NCBI GenBank assembly: GCA_021739695.1
Contig: JAIPBM010000005.1
Coordinates: forward strand, 1-64,000
Direction: 5' to 3'
Source: Flavobacteriales bacterium
GTDB taxonomy: Bacteria > Bacteroidota > Bacteroidia > UBA10329
DNA: 64,000 nt
In this document: piece by piece, positions 36,351 to 44,836 of the stretch
How the letters are laid out: each line of letters begins with the position of its first letter
Numbering within the stretch: the first letter of the stretch is position 1
Notes under the pieces: model-generated
Seen by the model: the letters and a program-made list of their open reading frames with translations, nothing else
What the model was told of the DNA's origin: nothing
Databases searched by the model: none
Program-made: the position numbers and the translations under genes

Positions 36351-37448
36351 ATGGCTTTACAATGTGGTATTGTTGGACTTCCGAATGTGGGCAAGTCAAC
36401 GTTATTCAACTGTCTTTCTAACGCAAAGGCGCAAGCAGCAAACTTTCCGTTCTGTACTATCGAACCGAATATTGGCGTGATCACAGTTCCTGATGAGCGC
36501 TTGGAGAAACTGGAAGCGTTGGTAAAACCAGAACGTGTACAACCAACCACCATCGAGATAGTCGACATTGCTGGTCTTGTAAAAGGCGCTAGCAAAGGCG
36601 AAGGCTTGGGAAATCAGTTCCTTGGAAACATCCGTGAAACGGATGCCATCATTCACGTTTTGCGTTGTTTTAAGGACGATAACGTGGTTCATGTTGATGG
36701 TTCTGTCAATCCTATCCGCGATAAGGAAGTGATTGACATGGAACTTCAGTTCAAAGATCTGGAGACGGTTGACAAGCGTATTGTAAAAGTGAAAAAGGGA
36801 GCCGAGACGGGACAGAAAGAGGCGAAAGCGGAATACGAAGTATTAACCCTTCTGAAATCGACATTGGAGCAAGGCAAATCTGCCCGTGCTGCCGACTTGA
36901 ATGAAAATCAAATTGAAATTGCCGAAGCGTTTCAACTTTTGACCTTGAAACCAGTGCTTTACGTCTGCAATGTGGATGAAGCGTCTGTTATTACAGGAAA
37001 CGATTTCACGAAGCAAGTGCAAGAAGCAGTTAAGGATGAAAATGCAGAAGTCATTCTGATTTCTGCTGCTGCCGAAGCTGATATTGCTGGTTTAGACACC
37101 TACGAAGAGCGTAAAGAATTCCTGCAGGATATGGGATTGGATGAAGCTGGCGTGAACAAACTAATCCGCTCCGCCTACAAATTGCTGAAACTTCAAACGT
37201 ATTTTACTGCTGGAGTAAAAGAAGTTCGCGCGTGGACCATTCACAAGGGAATGACCGCTCCGCAAGCTGCAGGTGTTATTCACTCTGATTTTGAGAAGGG
37301 ATTCATTCGTGCCGAAACCATTGCCTACAACGATTTTGTAACACTTGGCTCTGAAGCAGCTGTGAAAGAAGCTGGCAAAATGAAAGTGGAAGGAAAAGAA
37401 TACGTGGTGAATGACGGAGACGTGATGCACTTCCGTTTTAACGTATAG
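36351..37448 (+). CDS. ychF: Ribosome-binding ATPase YchF
   Basis: 365 residues, starting MALQCGIVGLPNVGKS with the P-loop at 8-15. Obg-family P-loop protein that hydrolyses ATP rather than GTP and binds ribosomes; linked to stress and redox response. Other marks are DIAGLVKGASKGEGLGNQFL (switch II region), the coiled coil at about 130-170, NVDEASV in place of NKxD, and a TGS-like C-terminal domain containing VRAWTIHKGMTAPQAAGVIH. The length matches the family. The double-hairpin repeat follows the stop directly. Confidence 0.95.
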   Translation: MALQCGIVGLPNVGKSTLFNCLSNAKAQAANFPFCTIEPNIGVITVPDERLEKLEALVKPERVQPTTIEIVDIAGLVKGASKGEGLGNQFLGNIRETDAIIHVLRCFKDDNVVHVDGSVNPIRDKEVIDMELQFKDLETVDKRIVKVKKGAETGQKEAKAEYEVLTLLKSTLEQGKSARAADLNENQIEIAEAFQLLTLKPVLYVCNVDEASVITGNDFTKQVQEAVKDENAEVILISAAAEADIAGLDTYEERKEFLQDMGLDEAGVNKLIRSAYKLLKLQTYFTAGVKEVRAWTIHKGMTAPQAAGVIHSDFEKGFIRAETIAYNDFVTLGSEAAVKEAGKMKVEGKEYVVNDGDVMHFRFNV

Positions 37449-37540
37449 ACCCCTCCTAGCCTCCCCAAAGGGGAGGAACGCGAGCTATCTTGAAGCGTAG
37501 ATTTTTCCCCTTTGGGGAGATGCCGTAGGCAGAGGGGCTT
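37449..37540. repeat. G/C-rich double-hairpin intergenic element, copy 2
   Basis: Hairpins CCTCCCC-AAA-GGGGAGG (37460-37476) and TCCCC-TTT-GGGGA (37506-37518), framed by CCCCTC (37450-37455) and GAGGGG (37532-37537). The design is the same as the element after fadA, and like it the element lies directly at a stop codon, here between the converging ychF and SDR genes, where it could terminate both. Confidence 0.75.
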
Positions 37541-38446
37541 CTATTTCCGAAACACTTCGTTCAAGTAATCGTGGTCGACCTTGCCATTGGCATCCGCTTT
37601 GGCGTAGCGTTCCGTTAAGCGTTTCCTCACGGCTTCCTTATTCTTTTCTCCTAAACGGAAGAGACGCAACAACACACTCGGAAGAAATCCTTTCATGAAG
37701 AACATGAACTTCGCATCAGCTGGAAGAACGATGTGAAATCGCTTTTTGCCGACTTTCTTAAGCACGTATTTCGCAACACGTTCAGGCGTTAGATCTGATG
37801 TGGCAAAGATCATCTTCGACATCTCAATTTCATCCTTATTGCCGCGGGCGTGCTGCATCACACTGGTCTTGAAAAAAGTGGGCATCACGCACGAAACTTG
37901 AATTCCGTGATGATTGAGTTCTGCATCCATTGTTTCGGATAATGCCCGAACACCAGCCTTGCTCACATTGTAAGCAGCCATTCTCGGAAGGCTCGTAAAA
38001 GCAGCCGCACTTGCAATATTGATGATGGCGCCACTTTTCTGCTTTTTGAACTGAGGGATGAAAAGTGCATTTCCGTAGATAACGCCATGCAGGTTAATGC
38101 TCAGCAGCCAATCCCAATTGTCTAATCCGTATTCTTCCACGTATCCACCATCGCCCACACCTGCATTATTGACGAGCAGGTCAATTCCGCCCACATCCGA
38201 AAGGAACATTTCGACCACTTGCTTGTAGGCGTCTTTATCCGACACATCCAAACCGTAGGTAAACGTTTTTGCGCCAAGCTGCGCGATGTGATCGCTTTGC
38301 TTTTTGAGGGAAATGGCGTTGATGTCGCTCATTCCAATGACCCAGCCATCAGCGGCCAATTCTTTGCAAAGTGCGAGACCAAGGCCAGAAGCAGCACCAG
38401 TTATGAACGCACGCTTTTGTGGAAATCGTTGTGAGAGTTGCAGCAT
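37541..38446 (-). CDS. Short-chain dehydrogenase/reductase
   Basis: 301 residues. Rossmann nucleotide-binding motif TGAASGLG (16-23), NNAGVGDGG, and the catalytic Ser followed by YNVSK (S-x-Y-x-K; NIASAAAFTSLPRMAAYNVSK region). A C-terminal extension of about 60 residues, positively charged and with an FMKGFLPSVLLRLF stretch, may touch the membrane. SDRs of this type reduce or oxidise varied alcohols and ketones; substrate not identifiable. Stands alone between ychF and DUF2177. Confidence 0.87.
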   Translation of the reverse strand: MLQLSQRFPQKRAFITGAASGLGLALCKELAADGWVIGMSDINAISLKKQSDHIAQLGAKTFTYGLDVSDKDAYKQVVEMFLSDVGGIDLLVNNAGVGDGGYVEEYGLDNWDWLLSINLHGVIYGNALFIPQFKKQKSGAIINIASAAAFTSLPRMAAYNVSKAGVRALSETMDAELNHHGIQVSCVMPTFFKTSVMQHARGNKDEIEMSKMIFATSDLTPERVAKYVLKKVGKKRFHIVLPADAKFMFFMKGFLPSVLLRLFRLGEKNKEAVRKRLTERYAKADANGKVDHDYLNEVFRK

Positions 38447-38490
38447 TTGGGCAACAAGATAGTTGCCACAAACGAGAAGTTAAAGCAATT

Positions 38491-38889
38491 TCAATGAATC
38501 CAACGGGTGATGTAAAAACCAGCTGTGCTAACGCTTCCTGTAAGTACCGCGCCCCAAGTCATATCCACCAATGCCACTTTAAGCGGAAAACCTTTCAAAG
38601 TTGCCAAATTGGTCAGGTCGTAGGTAGCGTAACAGAAGAATCCGAACAGTGCGCCATAGAAGATCGCGTGCTTAACAGAATCATTTTCAACTGCTGGAAG
38701 AATGGAGAAAATGAAAATTCCAGCGATGTAGAGCAGATAGAAAATGAGCGCTGCTGCCCAATTCACATCTTCCTTTAGAAGGCTTCCGAGTTCGGCCCAG
38801 TAGAATTTTTTGGCCACAAACCCTATCCAAGTAATGTCAATGGCAAAGAAAACGAGGGTGGTGAGAAAATAGCTGAGCAGTAGTTTCAT
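38491..38889 (-). CDS. DUF2177 family membrane protein
   Basis: 132 residues from MKLLLSYFLTTL; a longer frame begins at 38961 but the added residues are not family-like. Four transmembrane segments. Family marks are the opening FFAIDITWIGFVAKKFY and AIFYGALFGFFCYATYDLTNLATLKGFPL, with D-T-x-x-G and Y-D-L-T-N in place. The role of DUF2177 is unknown. Nearest neighbour is an SDR gene on the same strand 44 bp downstream, so they may be co-transcribed. Confidence 0.83.
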   Translation of the reverse strand: MKLLLSYFLTTLVFFAIDITWIGFVAKKFYWAELGSLLKEDVNWAAALIFYLLYIAGIFIFSILPAVENDSVKHAIFYGALFGFFCYATYDLTNLATLKGFPLKVALVDMTWGAVLTGSVSTAGFYITRWIH

Positions 38890-39086
38890 CTGAATTTGGT
38901 TTGCCATGTAACACAAAAACAGCAAGAGTGTTTTGAGCTGATCAGGATTGTTTTCAAACAATTACCTGGATTTGAATTCAGCATATAGCTCGCGGATTCT
39001 CTGATCTGAAATTAGGTTCGTGAAAAACGAGGATAAGAACCAATGTTTAAAGAAGAAAAACGTCCTAACACTCCTTCAAATCATCC

Positions 39087-39094
39087 TATATTTG
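39087..39094 (+). promoter_or_regulatory. -7 box upstream of the PTPS gene
   Basis: TATATTTG, a perfect TAnnTTTG, 22 bp before the ATG at 39116. It makes the longer frame start at 39020 unlikely. No clear -33 element. Confidence 0.55.
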
Positions 39095-39115
39095 CGCTCC
39101 GTTTTTGAGGGCAGA

Positions 39116-39529
39116 ATGATCTACATAACACGAAGAGAGCGATTCAACGCAGCGCACAAACTTTACAACGAGCATTGGAGCGTAGAAAAGAATGACGAAG
39201 TTTTTGGAAAGTGCGCAAATGCCAATTGGCATGGACACAACTTTGACCTCATTGTAACGGTTAAAGGTGAAGTACATCCAGACACTGGATTTGTGATGAA
39301 CCTTAAAGATCTGAGCCGTATCATCAAAGATGAAGTGATTGAAAAGGTCGATCACAAGAACCTAAACTTAGATGTCGATTTCATGAAGGGAAAATTCCCA
39401 TCAACTGAAATCCTCGCCATGGAGTTTTGGAACATTTTAGCTCCTTTGATCAAGGAAGAAGGTGCAATCCTGCATTACATCAAACTGATTGAAACGGAGA
39501 ACAATTACGTAGAATACTACGGAGATTGA
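39116..39529 (+). CDS. 6-pyruvoyltetrahydropterin synthase/QueD family protein
   Basis: 137-residue zinc enzyme. Zinc ligands H14 (FNAAH), H39 and H41 (WHGHN), catalytic C33 (GKCANANWHGHN), and the C-terminal glutamate region LIETENNYVEYYG. The family makes pyruvoyltetrahydropterin or, as QueD, carboxytetrahydropterin for queuosine from dihydroneopterin triphosphate. The GKC(x)NxxGHGH-like form is closer to the PTPS type; no other pterin or queuosine gene is in the window to decide. Followed by fabD 14 bp later. Confidence 0.88.
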   Translation: MIYITRRERFNAAHKLYNEHWSVEKNDEVFGKCANANWHGHNFDLIVTVKGEVHPDTGFVMNLKDLSRIIKDEVIEKVDHKNLNLDVDFMKGKFPSTEILAMEFWNILAPLIKEEGAILHYIKLIETENNYVEYYGD

Positions 39530-39543
39530 ATTCATAACATTAC

Positions 39544-40419
39544 ATGAAAGCATACGTTTTTCCGGGCCAAGGCTCGCAGTTTCCTGGCATGGGCAAGGAA
39601 CTTTATGAAAGTTCTGCCGAAGCCAAATCCTACTTCGACAAAGCGGACAAGATTCTCGGTTTCAGCATCACCGAAATCATGTTCAATGGCGTTGAAGAAG
39701 ACCTGAAGCAGACTAGCGTAACGCAGCCTGCCATTTTCCTTCATTCGGTGATCCGTGCTTTGACCTTACCCGATTTCCAACCAGACATGGTAGCTGGTCA
39801 TTCGCTAGGCGAATTTTCGGCATTGGTGGCCAATAAAGCTTTGACGTTTGAGGACGGTTTGAAACTGGTTTCAAAACGGGCTCAAGCAATGCAAAAGGCC
39901 TGCGAAGAAAATCCTTCAACGATGGCTGCTATTTTAGGAATGGAAGATGAAAAAGTAGCTTCCATTTGTGCATCCATCAGCGAAATTGTTGTTCCAGCCA
40001 ATTACAATTGCCCTGGTCAGATCGTTATTTCTGGCACAAACAAAGGTGTAGACCTCGCTTGCGAAAAACTTACCGAAGCAGGTGCGCTTAGAGCCATTAA
40101 ATTGAATGTAGGCGGAGCATTTCACAGTCCATTAATGGAACCCGCAAAGCTGGAATTGGAGGAAGCAATTCGAAATACCTTGGTCAGCAAACCAATTTGC
40201 CCCATCTACCAAAACGTGACGGCTCAAGTGGTTTCCAATCCGGATATCATCAAATCGAATCTGATCTCGCAACTCACAGCACCTGTAAAATGGACTCAGA
40301 CCATCAATCAAATGCTGCGCGATGGTGCCACTTCGTTTACAGAAATCGGTCCTGGACGAGTGCTTTCTGGATTGATCAAAAAAGTGAATCGTCAGATTCC
40401 AACATCCTCAGAAGGATAA
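39544..40419 (+). CDS. fabD: Malonyl-CoA:acyl carrier protein transacylase FabD
   Basis: 291 residues. Opening FPGQGSQFPGMG, nucleophile elbow GHSLGE with S87, and catalytic His in GGAFHSPLMEP. It loads malonate onto acyl carrier protein for fatty acid synthesis. Normal length. Directly after the PTPS gene and before a lipoprotein gene, away from the other fab genes. Confidence 0.95.
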   Translation: MKAYVFPGQGSQFPGMGKELYESSAEAKSYFDKADKILGFSITEIMFNGVEEDLKQTSVTQPAIFLHSVIRALTLPDFQPDMVAGHSLGEFSALVANKALTFEDGLKLVSKRAQAMQKACEENPSTMAAILGMEDEKVASICASISEIVVPANYNCPGQIVISGTNKGVDLACEKLTEAGALRAIKLNVGGAFHSPLMEPAKLELEEAIRNTLVSKPICPIYQNVTAQVVSNPDIIKSNLISQLTAPVKWTQTINQMLRDGATSFTEIGPGRVLSGLIKKVNRQIPTSSEG

Positions 40420-40450
40420 ATAGGTAATTTCAAGCTTCAAATTTTAGAAA

Positions 40451-41770
40451 ATGACGGCCAAACGAATTCTATTCATCACACTTGTAGCTGTAGGTTTACT
40501 GATCACACAAACGGGTTGCGAAGACGACAGACCGCCAAAAGTGGATGGCGTTGAGGAAGTTACTTCCCCAAGCCAATTGGCCGAATGGATGGAGCAACTT
40601 AAAGCCATTCTAAGAGCAACAAATACCACTGGCGCAGAAGCGTCAAGAATTCTGGCTTACGCCAGTATTGCTTATTACGAAGGCTATGCGCTAAGTGCGG
40701 ACGACATGAAATCATTGGTTGGTCAGCTGGACGGATTGGACGAATTGCCATCGCCAAGCCCAGATCTGAATTACAATTACGGAGTTATCGCGGAATCTGC
40801 AATGAATACGGTGCTGCTACACATGTTTGCTGATGCACCACAGAATATCAAACTCGTCATTTCTTCAACCTATGGTTCACACGAGCGCGATTATGCTGCC
40901 ATTGGGGTAAGTGACCCGGTCATTGATCGATCACGAGCACTTGGTGCCTTGATGGGTGGTTCAATAAACACCTGGAGCGATTCTGATGGTTATTCCGATG
41001 TTGTCAACTGTACTGTTTCCGTACCAACTGGCAGCGGAAATTGGCAACCAACCCCAAGCAGTTTCAGCAACCCAGAATTGCCTTGTTGGGGAAATTTGCG
41101 TGCCTTTACATTCAACCCAGATGAATTGATAACGCTTTGCCATCCTGGATTGCCAATTGCAGTTTCTAATGATGGTGTTTATGCCGTTGACCTTGAAGAA
41201 GTAGTTCAACTCAATGAAAATCTGAATCAAGAACAGCAAGACATCGCCTTGTTTTGGAGTGATGGTCCTGGAACCTACACCGTACCTGGTCACTACGTTT
41301 CTATTCTTGGCGAATTGATCAGACAGAATCTTCTGAATGGAAAAGAAACGGTTACGGCTTTTGCACATTTGAGCATCGCCATGGCCGATACGTATATCTC
41401 TACCTATAAATTGAAATACACCTATTTCCGACCTCGTCCGTTAACTGTTGTTCAGGAAACATCAGATGCCAATTGGGAATCATTTGTTCTCAACCCTGCC
41501 ACTCCTGAATATCCTTCTCTTAGATCGACCATGGCGTACGCAGCAACGCAAGTGTTCATCAATCGCTATGGCGACATTGAGTTTACTGATGACACACACA
41601 GTATCCTGAATCTTAACGAACGTATGTATTCTTCTTTTACAGCGATGGGAGAAGAAGCCGTTTACAGCCGACTGTACGCAGGTACGAACCTGAGAACAAC
41701 ACTTGACAATTCAGAATATCACGGAAGATGCATTGCCCAACGGGCAAACGAATTGTTCTTCAATCAATGA
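40451..41770 (+). CDS. Vanadium-haloperoxidase-like (PAP2 superfamily) lipoprotein lacking active-site histidines
   Basis: 439 residues. Lipoprotein signal ending TQTGC (C23). All-helical protein aligned by KLKYTYFRPRP (K320 to R327-P328), PEYPSLRST (353-360) and SRLYAGTNLR (406-415), which match the three vanadate/phosphate-binding motifs KX6RP, PSGH and SRX5H. The two histidines needed for catalysis are replaced: PSGH reads PSLR (R358) and the SRX5H His is N413. K, R and the second-motif Ser remain. The family normally oxidises halides with peroxide or hydrolyses phosphates; this copy may only bind an anion. It converges with the sugar operon, overlapping its last gene by 7 bp. Confidence 0.82.
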   Translation: MTAKRILFITLVAVGLLITQTGCEDDRPPKVDGVEEVTSPSQLAEWMEQLKAILRATNTTGAEASRILAYASIAYYEGYALSADDMKSLVGQLDGLDELPSPSPDLNYNYGVIAESAMNTVLLHMFADAPQNIKLVISSTYGSHERDYAAIGVSDPVIDRSRALGALMGGSINTWSDSDGYSDVVNCTVSVPTGSGNWQPTPSSFSNPELPCWGNLRAFTFNPDELITLCHPGLPIAVSNDGVYAVDLEEVVQLNENLNQEQQDIALFWSDGPGTYTVPGHYVSILGELIRQNLLNGKETVTAFAHLSIAMADTYISTYKLKYTYFRPRPLTVVQETSDANWESFVLNPATPEYPSLRSTMAYAATQVFINRYGDIEFTDDTHSILNLNERMYSSFTAMGEEAVYSRLYAGTNLRTTLDNSEYHGRCIAQRANELFFNQ

Positions 41771-42765
41771 GCCTTGGCTCCGTAGTGTTCCGAGAACCAT
41801 TTTAAGGTTACCTCCAATCCATCTTTGATGCTGAACTGAGGGTTGTATCCTAGGTACGCTTTTGCCTTAGAAATATCTGCAAGCGAATCTTGCACATCTC
41901 CTTTCCTTGGGTCACGATAGGTCGGATTCACTTCAGAACCCAGAAGTTCTTTCAGGTTAAAAAATAGTTGGTTGATGGTAGTACGTTCACCAAAGGCAAT
42001 GTTGTAAACTTGACCTGTGGCTCCGGAAACCTGCGAGAACATAGAACGAATGTTGGCCTGCACGGCATTCTCAACAAAGGTGAAATCGCGGGATTGTTCG
42101 CCATCACCATTTACGAATGGAGATACTCCTTTTAGAAGCGCATCCATGAACAATGGAATCACTGCAGCATACGGTCCATCCGGTTTTTGATTTGGCCCAA
42201 AGATGTTGAAGTATCGCAAACCGACCACTTCTATTCCGTAGTTCAGCGCGTACACTCCAGCATAAACTTCATTCACAAACTTAGAAGCTGCATAAGGAGA
42301 AAGCGGATCACCAATGTGTTCTTCCACTTTTGGCAATTTCAAACTATCGCCATATACAGATGACGAACTGGCATACACGAACCTCTTGACCTTAGCGTCT
42401 TTTGCTGCGGTAAGCATATTCAGAAAACCTGTAACGTTGGCTGCGTTGGTCAATAATGGTGTTTCAAGCGACCTTGGGACAGAACCTAACGCGGCTTGAT
42501 GGGTGATGTAATCCACGCCTTCACAGGCTTTTCTACATGTTTCCGAATCGGTAATATCTCCGTTTATAAACTCAAAATTCGGTTCATTCAAAAACGGTTG
42601 AATGTTTTCCAATTTTCCTTCAGAAAGGTTGTCCAGTACCCGCACCTGACCAGCACCATATTTCATCAGATATGTGACAATATTGGAGCCGATAAAACCA
42701 GCACCACCAGTTATCAGAAATGTTGAACTCCCGATATCATTGGTGTGAAATGGCTTAGAATACAT
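41764..42765 (-). CDS. UDP-hexose C4-epimerase, WbpP/TviC type
   Basis: 333 residues from the ATG that overlaps the rfbB stop (TAATG). Extended SDR with TGGAGFIGSNIV at the N-terminus, active-site YAASK and RYFNIFGPNQ. It epimerises UDP-GlcNAc/UDP-GalNAc or the matching uronates. The longer frame start at 42852 lies inside rfbB and is rejected. Last gene of the nine-gene operon. The plain galE paralogue is two genes upstream, so this one probably handles the N-acetylated or uronate substrates. Confidence 0.88.
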   Translation of the reverse strand: MYSKPFHTNDIGSSTFLITGGAGFIGSNIVTYLMKYGAGQVRVLDNLSEGKLENIQPFLNEPNFEFINGDITDSETCRKACEGVDYITHQAALGSVPRSLETPLLTNAANVTGFLNMLTAAKDAKVKRFVYASSSSVYGDSLKLPKVEEHIGDPLSPYAASKFVNEVYAGVYALNYGIEVVGLRYFNIFGPNQKPDGPYAAVIPLFMDALLKGVSPFVNGDGEQSRDFTFVENAVQANIRSMFSQVSGATGQVYNIAFGERTTINQLFFNLKELLGSEVNPTYRDPRKGDVQDSLADISKAKAYLGYNPQFSIKDGLEVTLKWFSEHYGAKAH

Positions 42766-43817
42766 TATCGCTCTTGGTATTGTTGCTTGAAATAATTCTG
42801 GTATGCGCCTGATGTGACTCGGTTCAACCATTCGGAGTTGGCCAAATACCAATCTACCGTTTTTGGCAACCCTTCTTCAAAGGTAAGACTTGGTTCCCAA
42901 CCAAGCTCAGTTTTGAGTTTGGTTGAATCAATAGCATAACGAAGATCATGGCCAGCACGGTCTTTTACAAACGTGATGAGTTTCTCTGAAGTTCCGGCCT
43001 CTCTTCCCAACTTCTCATCCATGATCTTGCATAGCAAACGAATAAGATCGATGTTTGTCCATTCGTTGTTTCCGCCAATGTTGTAGGTTTCTCCCAATCC
43101 GCCTTTGTGGAAAACCACATCGATGGCAGAAGCATGATCCTCAACGAACAGCCAATCGCGAACGTTCTCACCTTTACCGTAAACTGGAATTTCTTCGTTG
43201 TTCTGAATTCGGTGAATGGCAAGCGGAATCAATTTCTCAGGGAAGTGATTCGGCCCATAATTGTTGGAACAATTGGAAATGACAACAGGCAATCCGTAGG
43301 TATGAAAATACGCGCGGACCAAATGATCTGAACTTGCTTTTGAAGCAGAATAAGGACTTCGCGGGTCATAAGCAGTATTCTCGTAAAAGAAACCTTCTTC
43401 GCCAAGCGACCCATAGACCTCATCGGTAGAAACGTGATAGAAACGCTTTCCTTCCCAATTGCCATCCCAACTTTTTCGGGCTGCATTAAGAAGGTTTACT
43501 GTTCCAATAATATTCGTTTTTACAAATGCCATTGGGCCAGAAATTGAACGGTCAACGTGAGATTCTGCCGCCAAATGAATCACGCCATCTGGCTGATACT
43601 TGGCAAAAACAGCATCCATCTGAGCTTCATCCGTGATATCTGCATGCTCGAACACGTAATTTTCCGCGTTCTCGACATCTTTCAGATTCTCAAGATTTCC
43701 AGCATAGGTCAATGCATCCAGATTCACAATTCTGTAATTCGGATAATTCCTCACAAATCTTCTGACGACATGGGAACCGATAAATCCAGCTCCTCCGGTA
43801 ATGATAATTGCTTTCAT
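42765..43817 (-). CDS. rfbB: dTDP-glucose 4,6-dehydratase
   Basis: 350 residues, extended SDR. TGGAGFIGSHVV near the start, then VIHLAAESHVDRSI, YHVSTDEVYGSLG and active-site YSASKASSDHLV, followed by SNCSNNYGPNHFPEKLIPL, all characteristic of RmlB. It makes dTDP-4-keto-6-deoxyglucose, the parent of rhamnose and many deoxysugars. No rmlA, C or D is in the window, so either those are elsewhere or the 4-keto sugar goes another way. It overlaps galE by 4 bp. Confidence 0.94.
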   Translation of the reverse strand: MKAIIITGGAGFIGSHVVRRFVRNYPNYRIVNLDALTYAGNLENLKDVENAENYVFEHADITDEAQMDAVFAKYQPDGVIHLAAESHVDRSISGPMAFVKTNIIGTVNLLNAARKSWDGNWEGKRFYHVSTDEVYGSLGEEGFFYENTAYDPRSPYSASKASSDHLVRAYFHTYGLPVVISNCSNNYGPNHFPEKLIPLAIHRIQNNEEIPVYGKGENVRDWLFVEDHASAIDVVFHKGGLGETYNIGGNNEWTNIDLIRLLCKIMDEKLGREAGTSEKLITFVKDRAGHDLRYAIDSTKLKTELGWEPSLTFEEGLPKTVDWYLANSEWLNRVTSGAYQNYFKQQYQER

Positions 43818-44836
43818 GCGTTTCGTTTTCTATAGTTCTGCTCCCAATTCCATGAAGAGCGCAGGGCTTCTTCTAGACCAAGTTCGGCTTTCCAATTCAA
43901 TTGCTCGTTGGCTTTTGTGGTATCTGCGAAAACGGCAGTGATATCTCCGCCTCTGCGAGGACCAACTTTGTAATTGACCGAAACACCGGTCGCTGCCTCA
44001 AAGGTTTTGATCACATCCAGAACGCTGCTTCCTTTTCCTGTTCCGATGTTGAACACTTCGTAGGCTGAATCCATTTCGCCAGCCTCAATTCGCTTCACGG
44101 CCTGAACATGCGCCTTAGCCAAGTCAACCACGTGAATATAATCTCTGATGCAGGTACCATCTTCCGTTGGATAATCATCCCCAAAAACGGTAAGAAATTC
44201 TCTAATACCAGCGGCAGTTTGCGTTACGTACGGAACCAAGTTATTTGGAATTCCGACAGGCAATTCACCAATTCTAGCTGATGAATGTGCTCCAATTGGA
44301 TTGAAATATCTCAATGATATGCTTTTGAAGCCCTCCACTTTGGTCACATCTCGAATGACATCCTCGGCCATACTTTTTGTATTGCCGTAAGGCGATTCGG
44401 CTTCTTTCCGAGGCGTTTCTTCAGTTACAGGACAAACATCCGGTTGGCCATAAACTGTGCAGCTTGAAGAAAATACCAGATTCTTGATCTGATGTTTCTT
44501 CATCTCTGCCATGACATTGATCAAGCTGTAGAGATTATTCCGATAGTAGAGGAGCGGATTTTGAACCGATTCTCCGACCGCCTTTTTCGCAGCAAAATGA
44601 ATTACTGACTCGGCACGACTTCCGAGTTTTTGAAAAATATCGGCTGTGGCTTTTTCATCAGCCAAATCCACTTGGTGAAATTCTGGGCGTTTGCCAGCAA
44701 TTTCTTCAATCGCATCAAGCACGGTTATGTGCGAATTAGAAAGGTCATCAAGAATAGCTACATCGAAGCCATTTTGAAGAAGTTCAACAACTGTGTGTGA
44801 ACCGATATATCCTGTTCCGCCTGTTACTACAACCAT
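43814..44836 (-). CDS. galE: UDP-glucose 4-epimerase
   Basis: 340 residues, extended SDR. TGGTGYIGSHTVVEL, HFAAKKAVGES, SSSCTVYG, YGNTK and SLRYFNPIGAH are GalE hallmarks. It interconverts UDP-glucose and UDP-galactose. It starts directly after the stop of the dehydrogenase gene and overlaps the next gene. Within this operon it most likely supplies UDP-galactose for polysaccharide. Confidence 0.93.
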   Translation of the reverse strand: MVVVTGGTGYIGSHTVVELLQNGFDVAILDDLSNSHITVLDAIEEIAGKRPEFHQVDLADEKATADIFQKLGSRAESVIHFAAKKAVGESVQNPLLYYRNNLYSLINVMAEMKKHQIKNLVFSSSCTVYGQPDVCPVTEETPRKEAESPYGNTKSMAEDVIRDVTKVEGFKSISLRYFNPIGAHSSARIGELPVGIPNNLVPYVTQTAAGIREFLTVFGDDYPTEDGTCIRDYIHVVDLAKAHVQAVKRIEAGEMDSAYEVFNIGTGKGSSVLDVIKTFEAATGVSVNYKVGPRRGGDITAVFADTTKANEQLNWKAELGLEEALRSSWNWEQNYRKRNA

